This document shows positions 24,771-35,790 of a stretch of DNA of 64,000 bases, piece after piece. The notes below the pieces were generated by a model. It was not told where the DNA came from, did no database searches, and saw only the letters and a program-made list of their open reading frames with translations. The stretch lies in contig NW_025946533.1 in the NCBI RefSeq assembly GCF_000764305.2, forward strand, positions 186,001-250,000, in the 5' to 3' direction. A program made the translations under genes and the position numbers. The stretch's first letter is position 1. Every line of letters starts with the position of its first letter. Source of the stretch: Hyalella azteca (lineage: Eukaryota > Arthropoda > Malacostraca > Amphipoda > Hyalellidae).

Positions 24771-26574
24771 ACGAGCTACGAGGCTGCAGGCCTGGTCACT
24801 CATGAACATGAGTTCGATGCTTGAAGGGCACTATTTAAGTATTTAAATATTGATGAAAAAAGTGTCAAGACGAAGAAGTAAAAAGTTGGAAGAAATGCTT
24901 GATTCGAATAACACTAAAAATCGTTAACGGAAAGTATCGAGTAGCAAGAATTTTATGAACACAGGACAAAAAGGAAATTGTAATATAAAAAATTTTCAGT
25001 CCGAATGTCAGGAATAGAACTACAAAAGCGTTAAGCAAAGATTCACAATAATGTGTCAGAGAAGTGGCGCATATATGGGAGTTATAGAGAGGGCACTCAT
25101 GACACTATTAAAGGCAGGCGGCGGTTCAAGTGACAGCCGTGACAGCAATCTCCTCCTCATTGAGCTCTCAGTTTGCGCTCCATTATGTACTACGGCGACA
25201 GTGCGAATCAACGGCAAGTTTATGAGGAGCTACCGGAAGTTTGGCGAGCTCTGCTCAAACATTCGTGCGCTTTAACGAACTTTGACGAGCGCGCCGTTCG
25301 CGCTCGAACATTTGCACGAGTTCACGGGAGAATGTAGAGCACTTCTCGCCTCGAATATTAACGTTTTCCATACGAATTTTAAGCTCAGAATAAGGCAAAC
25401 TACTTTCATTTAGATTAGTAATCCATTTTAAAATGTACCTACCTTTCAAAAACATTTTACTGCATATTCAAGTCTTCATCTCTTCTGTGAGAAGTAGAAT
25501 ATTCGTTCAATGTTGACATAAAACTTGTGTTCATCGTCTCACAATTGAAGCGTTTCAACCTGACACATTCAATAAGAAATCTTTGGCCTTTATCTATCGC
25601 TATGGCGATCTTCTGCAACTAAAAAAGTTGCAGAGGATCTGTTATTTATCTTTTTAATGGTAATTGTTCGATTAAAAGGATGAAAACACAAATAAACAAA
25701 ATAAAAAGTGACTCTTTTACAATTCATTGACTTTAAAAAACATGTTAATTTGAAGTTCAGCAAGGCAACCGCAGTATTATGACTGTTCAAATCTAACATA
25801 TTTTGATTAGAGATATTTTTCGGCATTACATAATTTTGTTCAGTCATGTGCGTTCACGTCACGTCAAGTACTACACTATTTTTAATCATAAGGTTTGCAT
25901 TAGTTTCTTGATATATTGCATTAAGTGAACAATTAATTTATATTATATTGAAATCAATTATTAAATTGATGGAAATTAACAACAATCCTTCAAATTTGGC
26001 GCATAAATTCCAATCTCTTATCGTCGATAGAAGAAAACTTTATTAGGGTCAAATGAGATCATAACCTTCTATAAAATCCTGTTAGGATCGTTTTTGAAGT
26101 GATTGATTTAAAACGTCCAGTTGTCTTTTATTAATTACTGCTTCTCTGCACGCCCAATCATGAAACTTAGTTCATTATTAATAATAAAAAAGTTTCTTCA
26201 GATCAGAGACTTGATCACAATTCAATTTTCAACTTGACTTGATCACAATTTTCATAAATGTACTGGTACGGTACCAAGTAACCTTATGATTATCAGTCCA
26301 ATTTATTATTTATTTTATAAGTATTGGTCGTTTTTAATTAAGCAGGTTTTCAATACTCAGATTTGATGGCCTCAATAAATCTAATTTACTCCCTGGGACA
26401 TAAAACGAGCGAATGATGAAACATTATTGAATTTATTTACTATTTATTTATTTAGATTGAAATTGAATAATTGAATAGTGAACTATGGTTCATTTTTAAT
26501 ACTCAGTTGAACTCATGAATTTAAAACTTAAATTTCGTTTCACTTCAATCGTTGCTTCACTTTTTATATTCTAA
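24771..26574. other. Non-coding region
   Basis: A slightly GC-richer stretch at 25050-25330 has open frames on both strands (25051-25275 plus, 25255-25455 minus) with no recognisable domain. The remainder is AT-rich. Confidence 0.45.
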
Positions 26575-26964
26575 GGACCCGCCAGTGTTGCGCTTGGAAA
26601 GACGACTAGATTGTGTTGAGCAAGAATCTCTCGTTAAAGTTATGGCCTGTCATGGTAGCTTTGTTCAATCTATCGTCGATTCTTCCATCGTTAACGGGAC
26701 TGCGAATAAAGCTGAGGCAAGATGTTTTCAATTTAGTCACTTTCAGTTCCCTTTTGTCTTGTCCCATCGTCATTATATGTTATTGTTTTTCGATTGTATA
26801 ATATCGCTAATGTCGCCTGTGAAGCTTTTTAGCTTATATGGGCATTCGCATGGAAGCATTTTGTATTTTTTTATCCAAATTTTTGTAATTTTCTTGTTAT
26901 GAAATTTTTTTGTATGCTCCTGTGTGAATAAAGAATAAAGAATAAAGAATAAAGAATAAAGAAT
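26575..26964 (+). mobile_element. Possible non-LTR retrotransposon 3' end with (GAATAAA)n tail
   Basis: A T-rich stretch resembling a 3' untranslated region runs into TGTGTGAATAAA and then a pure array of the 7-mer GAATAAA (26926-26964). Tails of short repeated AATAAA-like units are typical of several arthropod LINE clades and the SINEs they mobilise. The upstream plus ORF (26552-26902) has no reverse transcriptase motif, so the body is either a truncated 3' UTR or an unrelated sequence next to a microsatellite. No target duplication could be found. Confidence 0.35.
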
Positions 26965-27877
26965 CTAATTATATTGCACTTGTTTTAATAATATATTAGC
27001 AATTTCTTAAAATATCTGTTTAAACAAAATCAAGATCACACCTCACAATCAAACACTCGAAAGTAAAACGAAAAGAAATTCAAATAATTTTCAGCCAAGA
27101 AGCTCTAAAAATTTTTTCACCATTTAAGATCACCTACCGTAAAAAATGCCGCAATTAAATTACATCCCACGAAATGTCACGATTTAGAGGCTACTTCAAA
27201 CCATGTACAAACTTTCAGTTGAGCAAGAGGCTTATAATTAATAAAATTTCCTGAGCCCAAATCAAAACTTTTCCAGCTCAGAGTCGAGAGTTGAGCGAGA
27301 ACTGGACCGCAGAGGCAAAGCTGCTCTTAATGACATCAGCTATTCAGTTTGCTATTATGCAAAGTTTTTGGAAGTTTATTAGACGCATAGCCGTGGGCTA
27401 CAACAAAATCAACTGTCATCCAAACTCCCTCAAAGATCTCGTTTTGTATGCAAAATGAATCAGAGGGTTGGTATAGTGTCAGGAACGGGGGCGCATTGCT
27501 GCTCAAATTTCAATCTATTTTGACTGTGGGTTTCTACATGCAGCACGTGTTTTATCCCTATTTCTTTTTTTATTTTGAATTCAGCTTCGCTTAACAATAT
27601 TTGCTTTTGAATTGGATATTTATAAATTTATTCAGAAGCGAATATCTAATATTTTTTTATAACAGCTCATATATGTAGGTACTATAAAATTTAACAATCG
27701 ATAGGAACGATAAATCAGCATTTTTTTATCACTATTTATAAAGAATGAATTGGGCATGAAAAGGCTGATTGAGGAAAGATAAATCAGCCTTTTTCATCAA
27801 TATTTAACTGAGAATGAATTAGGCTCAAGCCGAGCAGTAAAACAATATATTATTTAGCCGCATATGTATACGAGAAT
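26965..27877. other. Non-coding region with a partial duplication
   Basis: Two copies of a roughly 65-bp segment (27712-27770 and 27777-27835) share GATAAATCAGC, TTTATCA and AGAATGAATT words and look like an old tandem duplication. Otherwise nothing was seen. Confidence 0.45.
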
Positions 27878-28590
27878 CATTAAATACCAGAGAATTTCTT
27901 TTATTGACGATTTTCTTATTAGTTTTTTCAACAGATCGAACAAAATTTTTTGTTTGCACAGGTAAATCGAAAATCAGAGTACCGATGGACAGTTTTATTT
28001 CGTTAACGATGCTTTGAATGTTTCAATCCTTTATTATCAAGTTAAAAAGCGCATAGAGTGACGGAAATTGGGTCGACATAAGTAGAAAATCATGTAAATA
28101 GGATACTACTCAAAATAACAGAATTGGTTAGAAGTAATGCCTAGTCACGAAAATATTATGATGAACAAAATCAAAACACCAAAAATCACTCCGAAAACTT
28201 TCTCAAGGTTCTGACAAATCCAGTAGCTTGTAGGTTGATGGCTGGGGTCCTATCCTTAATGATGAGGGCCTCAGCTATCGCGAGTCGGTTGGCGTCGGGG
28301 CATCGCATGACGACGCTGGTGCACTCCTCCAGCACCGTACGAGTGATGGTCTCGTTGTGGGCTTCCATCATGTGGTTCTTTGGTCCACCAGGCTGCAAGG
28401 TGGCACGTGAGACGTCGGCTTAATATCGTAGTTGTGAGCCCGATGTAGTCCATGTTCGGGAGAAGTCTACAACCTTCTCTATTGCAAGAAAATTTATAGA
28501 TTCATTGGTCTCTTGGAAAACTTCTGTATTTTCGCGATTCTGTATTTTCTTGTTTCCATAAATTAATTTGTATGCAAAATTTGTTTATTA
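27878..28590 (-). mobile_element. Penelope-like element 3' end, left arm of inverted pair
   Basis: On the minus strand this copy runs from the linker region through the GIY-YIG endonuclease reading frame and a 3' untranslated part, ending near 27878. It is the inverted counterpart of 28865-29530. The two match along most of their length, including outer ends (TTAAATACCAGAGAA against TTCTCTGGTCTTTAA). Penelope-like elements encode a reverse transcriptase fused to a GIY-YIG nuclease and often occur as partial inverted copies. No reverse transcriptase motifs are left in this arm. Confidence 0.8.
28186..28453 (-). pseudogene. GIY-YIG endonuclease remnant of a Penelope-like element
   Basis: Reading from 28453 the frame gives MDYIGLTTTILSRRLTCHL, which matches the YIG half of the GIY-YIG nuclease core with its downstream arginine, as found in Penelope-like proteins (YIG.TTTTLSRRL..HL). 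After a one-base shift near 28398 the next frame gives QPGGPKNHMMEAHNETITR and runs on to CPDANRLAIAEALIIKDRTP and AINLQATGFVRTL. The glutamate in IAEALII is at the position of the family's conserved metal-binding Glu. In an intact element the domain cleaves target DNA to prime reverse transcription. The frameshift inactivates it, and the same CACCTTGCAGCC junction occurs in the opposite arm. Confidence 0.8.
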
Positions 28591-28639
28591 TTTTTTATAT
28601 TTTATAAATTAATTATTGTTTTTCTTAAAATTGCAAAAG

Positions 28640-29530
28640 AATCTTAGTCAATAATGAATTTGCCAATAGAACAATCGACGCAGAAATCTCAAAACTTCGA
28701 TCGAAGCAAAAACAGAATAAACAACGAACCAGAGACTGCCGCAAACGTCACAACCATCTACTACGAGAATCAAATGACATGCGGTTATGAAGCAGATGAA
28801 CGAGTCCTCCAATCCATCGTTCACAACAACATCGTGAACATAACTAACAATAAAATCTAACTATTGATCAATTATAAAAACAAGAAAATACAGAATCTCG
28901 TAATGAACAATAACTCCTGCAAAAAAAACGGGACCTAGCCAAGAGACCAATGTAGTCTATAAATTTCCCGCAATAGAGAAGGTTGTAGACTTCTCTCCAA
29001 CATGGACTACATCGGGCTCGCAACTACAATATTAAGCCGACGACTCACGTGCCACCTTGCAGCCTGGTGGACCATAGAACCACCTGATGGAAGCCCACGA
29101 CGAGACCATCACTCGTCGACCATCACTCGCGATAGCTGAGGCCCTCATCATTAAGGGTAGGACCCCAGCCATCAACCTACAAGCTACTGGATTTGTTAGA
29201 ACCTTGAGACTGTTTTCGGAGTAGCTTTTGGTGTTTCAATTTTTATTCATCTTAATATTTTCGTGACTGAGCAGTGTTTCTAACCAATTCTGATTTTTGA
29301 TTAGTATCCTATTTACATGGTTTTGTACTTAAGTAGACCCAAATTTCGTCACTCCATGCGCCTTTTAACTTGATAATGAATGGTTGATACATTCAAAACG
29401 TTGTTAACGAAATAAAAATGTCCATCGGTACCCTGATTTACGATTTACCTGTGCAAACAAAAAATATTGTTCGAAATGTTGAAAAAACTGATAAGAAAGC
29501 CAATAAAAAAAAATTCTCTGGTCTTTAATG
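28640..29530 (+). mobile_element. Penelope-like element 3' portion, right arm of inverted pair
   Basis: This plus-strand copy is longer at its 5' side than the left arm. It holds the linker ORF (28654-28860), a broken continuation to the GIY-YIG motif, and a 3' untranslated part ending near 29530. Compared with the left arm it has lost about 45 bp in the middle of the nuclease (near 29118-29136), where a short repeat of CGACCATCACTCG remains. The two arms point away from each other (head to head) around a spacer of roughly 50-270 bp, depending on where the arms are judged to stop matching. Confidence 0.8.
28654..28860 (+). pseudogene. Penelope-like RT to endonuclease linker fragment
   Basis: The ORF reads 68 residues, with TTIYYENQMTCGYEADERVL and SIVHNNIVNITNNKI. 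This resembles the linker that follows the reverse transcriptase in Penelope-like proteins, where a YxNQM-type segment is followed by D.R.L..IV..N. Downstream, past a stop, the same frame continues NYKNKKIQNLVMNNNSCKKN, again typical of this linker. Then, beyond another break, it reaches MDYIGL and SRRLTCHL at about 29002-29060. It is a fragment of a larger dead element and not an independent gene. Confidence 0.65.
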
Positions 29531-30629
29531 AAACCTGCCTAAGAGAACAAATTCTGCCAACCTTTACTAATATTTAGTATTTGCATATTTAGATATATAG
29601 AATTTAAAAATTAGAACTTAAAATTCGCTACATGTCTGACATAACCTAAAACTACGCTATGTAAAACATTATCTCATACAAGTTTTGCACGGTCAATACC
29701 TACCTAAGCTCATGAATAGTCTTGGAGCTGCTGACCACGTAAGGCACCTGCTTTTACTCATTACTGTCACGACAAAGTTTTGTGGCGCGCATTTGACTTG
29801 CCACAAAAGCGTTGCCTTAAAATGATATGTGACGTGGGAGCTGCTCAGCGAAGTATGGCTCACGTAATCACCTTGTTTGCAAAATTTATAGCGCTATTCC
29901 GAAAATTTCTCGTCTCATATAAGCCTGCCGCGCCTTAGAGGGCCGTTAACAGGAAACTTTTGCTGAAATCATCCGAAGACGCGTGGGCAATTTGAACTGC
30001 GTCGCGGCTGGAGAAGCTAACAGCAACTCTGTGGACGCCGCATTACTGGTCCTATTTGTGGCTTACATATTCTTTATTACAGCGTTCTTCTTCAGAGAGT
30101 TATGTGGGAAATTTTGGCCTAAATAAGATTTTTTTAGCAAGATGATCTAAGTGACAAGGACTAACATTGTCATAATCTTTAACTTAAATTTGTCTTTAGT
30201 TTCTTCAATTTCTCAATACTGGGGTAATTGAATCTATTACGATTCCTTATGCACATCACTTCAAATGCTTATAAATTCAAGAAACTAGTTCTGGTTATCA
30301 TCAGCAGGAATTATTTATACGAATCAACCAAGAACTTGGGCTCATTTTACAAACAAACTACTTATTAACATGGCAAGTAATCGGTATGGGCACGCGTCGT
30401 ATAGCTTATCTGCCGCTCGCACGGAAGAACTTAGCTCTAGGCAATATTGTGAATCTGGCTTGCGTTGTTCGTAGACGTAATTAAAAGTAATCTCGTTTTG
30501 GCGAGCTAATGCCGGTCCTAAATCCTCGCTTTATGATGACTGCCACGCAAGTTTCAACGAATGGCTTGCCAAAGACGGACCAGCGCAGACCACGCGTCTG
30601 TGATGTTTGGGTGAATCTTGAAGTAGTGT
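29531..30629. other. Non-coding region
   Basis: No gene or bounded element was recognised. Composition becomes more balanced near 29720-30080 and 30370-30600, with short chance ORFs only. Confidence 0.5.
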
Positions 30630-31005
30630 AGGGCATAATGTGACATGACAGTGGTGTGATCTCTTGGTGTGAACTAGGAGTGATGTAATCATGAGGTGCG
30701 GTGGGGACATGATGTGACATGACTGTGGTGTGATCTCTTGGTGTGAACTAGGAGAGATGTGATCATGAGGTGCGGTGGGTACATGATGTAACATAATAGT
30801 GGTGTGATCTCTTTGTGTGAACTAGGAGAGATGTGATCATGAGGTGCGGTGGGTACATGATGTAACATAATAGTGGTGTGATGTCTTGGTGTGAACTAGG
30901 AGAGATGTGATCATGAGGTGCGGTGGGAACATGATGTGACATGATAGTGGTGTGGTGTCTTGGTGTGAACTAGGCGTGAAGTAATAATGAAGTAGATTCT
31001 TAGGT
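30630..31005. repeat. 74-bp tandem repeat, about 5 copies
   Basis: The phrase GTGGTGTGATCTCTTGG recurs at 30651, 30725, 30799, 30873 and (as GTGGTGTGGTGTCTTGG) 30947, an exact 74-bp period. Copies differ by a few substitutions and fade after 30975. The minus-strand ORFs at 30481-30720, 30531-30794 and 30837-31076, rich in His, Ser and Thr, are translations of this array. Confidence 0.92.
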
Positions 31006-31515
31006 GACCTGTTCTTGAGGTAAGATCGGGGTATGATGACATGCAATAGGTGTGATCTCTTATTGGAATCTATCAATTTATTGAACTGATCTTTTGATAA
31101 AATAGAGTTCTGATTATGCTATATCTGCAGTAATGCGCTATTGAAATTACTCAATTGAATGAGTTGATTTCAAAACAATGTTTTTTGGAGGTGTGATTTT
31201 CATGTGTTGATATTTTGACCTTGCAAATCTAAACGATATAATAAACGAATAATTTCAATGTCGACGCTTAAAAATATTGGAATATTAGTTTGATAAATGT
31301 ATAAATGATTCTATTCAGAATATTTTCCACGAGTTCCGATTTCTTTCTGTACGTGCTGTGAACGCTTTGACGCGAGGAATTTTTTTTCAAATTTCTTATT
31401 TCCTCACAATTTTCTTTGAATCAAAATTGGAGTTTGACTTTATTTTAATGCCAGGCGCGACAAAATCGATATCTTTCTAATTTCAAGAGAATTAAAAATC
31501 TATATATACTCGTAT
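31006..31515. other. Non-coding spacer
   Basis: AT-rich sequence between the 74-bp array and the solo LTR. I see no gene or element in it. Confidence 0.55.
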
Positions 31516-31520
31516 ATATC

Positions 31521-32699
31521 TGTAAGGGCACGCGATCCGCTCTTCTTAAAGTCACTTGTTCTGCATTCCAAAGCTAAACTCGACGCTAGGGCCGATTGTG
31601 GACTTAGATCTTGTCCACCCACACTCGACAGGTGAGCTTGTTAACCAACGGCTAATTCTGGTTCTATAATTTTGTACTATATTTTTAGCGATGAATTATC
31701 TATTTTTGAAATAGACCTTGAAATGCCCACGAAAGCAATACCTACATGACTGTTTAAGGGGACCGTCTACCCTCCGTAAAAACTTCTACAGTTATTATCC
31801 GATCATCGTGAAACTTCACATACACACGTAAAATGTAAAAAAATAACATATTGTTCATATGAATGTTTTGAAAAAATTGATAGAAAACGTGAAATTCATA
31901 GAAAACGGCTAAAAACGGGTACTTTAGAAAATCTATCTCCTCCTACAAATATCATCCTACAACATCAAAACACGTATCATTCTATTCGTAACGACCATAC
32001 CTATCGACTCTAACATCACTTTTCTCATTTTCCCCATAGTTTTTTTTATGCGCATTTTTCCCATTTTTCTCATTTTTTTACCCCCTCCCCCCCCTTCTCC
32101 CCCATATATAAAACGAACCATACACAAATTCCAAAAAATGATGTTAGAGTCGATAGGTATGGTAAGTAATGATCTATATATACAGATTTAATTCAAATAA
32201 ATCTTTGTACATATTGTTAAAAAATGTTCATTTTATATATATTTAAAATTGTCTTACGCAAAAACTATAGCATGCACAGACATGCGGTAAACTGCGTTAG
32301 ACGCGCTTTTTCAGCAGCTACAAAATGAGTCAAGAAAACGGAAAAGCCAAAATTTTCGATTTTTAGGGTAGACGGTCCCCTTAATCTCGACAGGTCGGAC
32401 CTGAACGACCGAACCTACCGTCCCGCAAGCTCAAATCTCGTTGCCTTACTCTACTTTAGATTATCCGGGTTACGTTCCATTACTTTACGTAACTCAGCTT
32501 TACTTTACTGCACTTAATGTAACTGTTCTTTGCTACCGTAACTTTTTCGTCACTTAGTCGTAGTTTTGCGTCGCGTAGCGCCTGAAGTTGACTCCCCTTT
32601 ATTTAGCATTCTTTGATCTATTGTTAATAAATGTTTCTGTTTACTCCTGAAGGTGTTTTGCATCCACCCCATACGTTAAACGAACCGTATCCCTTGACA
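31521..32699 (+). mobile_element. Solo LTR of an LTR retrotransposon, interrupted by a TTAA element
   Basis: The segment starts TGTAAGGG and ends CCCTTGACA, an imperfect terminal inverted repeat of the TGT...ACA type that bounds LTRs. It is flanked by the 5-bp direct repeat ATATC (31516-31520 and 32700-32704), the target duplication length of Gypsy, Copia and BEL/Pao elements. An AATAAA signal lies at 32626-32631, which orients the LTR on the plus strand. Removing the inserted element (623 bp plus one TTAA) leaves an LTR of about 552 bp. No gag-pol internal region is adjacent, so this is a recombination product (solo LTR). The clade cannot be told. Confidence 0.8.
31754..32384. mobile_element. 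TTAA-flanked inverted-repeat element (piggyBac-type MITE) inside the solo LTR
   Basis: Perfect 16-bp terminal inverted repeats GGGGACCGTCTACCCT / AGGGTAGACGGTCCCC lie at 31758-31773 and 32365-32380, each next to TTAA (31754-31757 and 32381-32384). Duplication of TTAA is the hallmark of piggyBac-superfamily insertion, and these non-autonomous elements carry no transposase. Inside is a second, perfect 25-bp inverted pair (31994-32018 and 32139-32163) flanking pyrimidine-rich sequence. The 623-bp element has no ORF. Its position splits the LTR, so it inserted after the LTR. Confidence 0.82.
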
Positions 32700-32704
32700 A
32701 TATC

Positions 32705-35229
32705 TCATCATGTACGGAATCAGCAACAGGTGGGGTGCGTTACTTTGACTAAAATACCGACGTGTATATGAAGCGTGAAATATAAAAGGACACGATGATG
32801 CTTTGAGAAATCATCAATGAAGTTAATCGATTTTCGAGACATGATTCTTTAGGTTACCCAAATAAATAATCAATTAATTTGATTTTGATTCTATCTATTA
32901 TTTTAAGAGTTATATAGTGGCCCTTTATGTCTGCTCAGTAAGTGTATATTGGCTTTATGTCTGCACTGTGAACGTTTCATCGACCTTTCTATGACCCGAG
33001 TCTTAGTGCTGGGGATTGAGCTCTTAAATATACATAGACTACTATAGTAGCTTGGCCCAATATCTTCTACGTTTGTAAATTCTGTGAATGGTCATCCTTT
33101 AATAAATACTGAGGTATCGAGTTTTGTATGGATTGCTTCAAATATTTAATTTTAGATTTAAAATTATATTGCTAACCTTTTTTCAAGGATTAATACTTTT
33201 TGCTTATATCGCTCAGATAGCAGTTTGAACACGAATGGCGGGTAAATATTCCATCAACATTTGAGTAAATTCTGGATTTTAATCTTACAAGATCATTTGA
33301 ATCCTTAGATTTACAAAGCCTGATAAATTAAAAAATGTATTGGCATTTCATAGCGAAATGTGATAACAGCACTGCGTTATAATGCAGGTACCTAGGCCTA
33401 CACATCGTAAAAATTGTTTATTCATATAACAATATTAAAAGTAAAATGGCTGAAATGCGATCATGAATTTCAAGCTAAAAATAACCATTAACCGTTTTTT
33501 TTCAAATGAGAAGACACACGAAATTTAACTGTTCAAATGACAATTCATCTAGGATTAATGTGTGATTAACCACGTTAAGATTAAAAAAATTCTATTTTTT
33601 GGCTTTGACACATACCTGAACGGTTGGGATGGTAGTTGATGCAATATTCAATGCAATGGGATGATTGATGTTCACGCTTTTTTGCCAAAAATCACGGTTT
33701 ATTTTAAATATTAAAAGAGTTTCAATATTTGCAGCTCTGCAAGAGCCCCGACACACAGCATTAAACTGATTATCACTTGGCTGTTCGTTGCCAACATAGT
33801 AATATGCAGAGTAAAGTAAGTAGTAAATTGGGACCAAATTCCTAAATCAAGCATTCTACTCGACCCTAATTCCTTGAGATCAGTTAAATCGTTCAACAAA
33901 TAAAATCTCGTTTACTATTCAAGTTCCAGCGCAAGGGATTGTTGAATTGGAAACACCATCCATATTCAATAATAGACAACATTTATACCTTATAGAACAT
34001 GGGATCGATCTTATAGCATCTGCGATGTTTTTTGAGATTCGTGCACCAAATAACAACTCGTCTAGCCAGCTGCTATAAGGAGAACATGCAATGGCATGGG
34101 ATAAAATAAAATATAATATATAACCAAATATAATTTAATAGGTTTTAATGTCCCCAATAGCATAACTTGTATCACATTGTACGACGATGGTTTGCGAACA
34201 ATTTTCGCATGAATTCAAACTAAATTTCACCAGTGCAATGCTAGCAAGTATCTGAAAACTGATAAAGAAAATCTAGTTACGTACTCACTCAGCAGCTAGA
34301 AAAGAAACAATGCTCTGGATGCATCCATTCAATTGATTACCCCTATAATTCATGGTCTATCAAAAAGCATGATAATGATTGTCTTCAATTCTCTGTGTAA
34401 GTAGGAATGATTGATGATGTAGGCCATTAGAGGGAGCATGGGTAGTGCACATCATCGCCACAATTGAGACGGACGGAACATCAGAGGCTCGATCGCTGCA
34501 TTTGCTGATGAGGGAAGTGCCTCTGCATCAGCCAGAGGCTGCACATTTGTGCACAGTTTAGGTCAGAGAATTGATGTACAAATTAAAGCTCTTCTGTATT
34601 ATTCTTATCAACGCAGTCCAACTAATTTTTTTTTATTTTCACATGTAAGCTTGATTCCCATTAGCAATGTTGTTTCCTACACAGAAAACGATTCCTGAGG
34701 CGGTGACACTAAAAAATATTAATCCTATTTAGTAAGCAGGTTAAAATAGGACATCAGTTAAATGCGAAATTCTAATCAGTGATAAATTCAAAAGTTGTAG
34801 CATTTATCCTGCTAGGCTGTCCAAATTTTCCAAGACCTGTTCATCGAATAATATATCCGTAAAGGTTTTTTTCATTTTGATCCATATTCAAATCAGTTTT
34901 GTGGCCGATCAGCCATGAACGATTTATTTTTTAGCAAATTAAACCAAATGCCCAACTATTGTTTAACCTCAACCGAAGACTCGTTAGATTATCGTGCCAA
35001 AGTGTGGGCACTTGACATGAAGAAGGCACGACAGCTCAGTAAATATTTTTGTTCACTATGAAGCAAATATGAAATTAGCACGAACTCAAGGACGCTTGAA
35101 GGCTAATAAAAATGGATACCCAATATTATTATTGGGTGCCAACCAAGTATTTTTCCGACTTTCTGAATTTTTGTATATCAAAATTAATTGTGGAACGGCA
35201 GAATCAGGTTCTGGAGGTACAGTCAACAA
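32705..35229. other. Non-coding region
   Basis: AT-rich with chance ORFs only (for example minus frames at 33592-33899). A more balanced patch lies at 34430-34560. No RNA gene or bounded repeat was seen. Confidence 0.5.
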
Positions 35230-35790
35230 TTAAAGCCATGGATGAAGGCGGCCTTCGTAAGCCTTCAATTCAAAGCCCACTCCTATAGTTCTTGCACGCC
35301 CACTCGTAGACTTCAACTTCCAAGCCTACTTCTATTGTTCTTATCAGCCCACTCGTACGCCTTCTCTTCGATGCCTACTCATCTAGTTCTTGTATGTCTA
35401 CTCATATGTCTTCATTTCCAGTTCTGCTCACCTATATCTTGCAGGCCCATTTATATGTCTTCAATTCGAAGCCCCACTCATCTAGTTTTCGTAAGTCCCA
35501 CTGGTAGGCCTTCAATTCCGAGCCCACTCACCCAGTTCTCGTAGGCCCACTCAAATATCTTCAATTCCCGGCCCACTCATGTAGATTTTGTAGCCCACTC
35601 GTTTATCTTCAATTCCAAGCGTTTATCTTCAATTGGGTCTTCATTTCGAAGCCCACTCATCTAGTTCTTGTAAGTGAGTCCCACTAGTGAGCCCACTCAT
35701 CTACTCCCACTAGTGAGCCCACTCATCTACTCCCACTAGTGAGCCCACTCATCTACTCCCACTAGTGAGCCTTCACTTCTAATTAAGCCC
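35230..35790. repeat. Degenerate ~49-bp tandem array with a nested 26-bp sub-array
   Basis: Units contain CCCACTC, TAGTTCTTGTA and CTTCAATTCCAAG-like words at a spacing of about 49-51 bp over 35260-35680. From 35688 to 35770 a distinct, nearly perfect 26-bp unit (CCACTAGTGAGCCCACTCAT then CTACTC) is repeated about three times, evidently a local re-expansion of one part of the larger unit. The plus ORF of 118 residues (35188-35544) is a translation of this array. Confidence 0.8.

Noticed and set aside
28235..28423. Plus ORF with hydrophobic residues.
   Set aside because: It is the antisense of the Penelope-like GIY-YIG sequence.
30481..31076. Histidine- and serine-rich minus-strand ORFs.
   Set aside because: They are produced by the 74-bp tandem repeat and are shifted copies of each other.
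35188..35544. 118-residue plus ORF with hydrophobic patches.
   Set aside because: It lies in the ~49-bp degenerate array.
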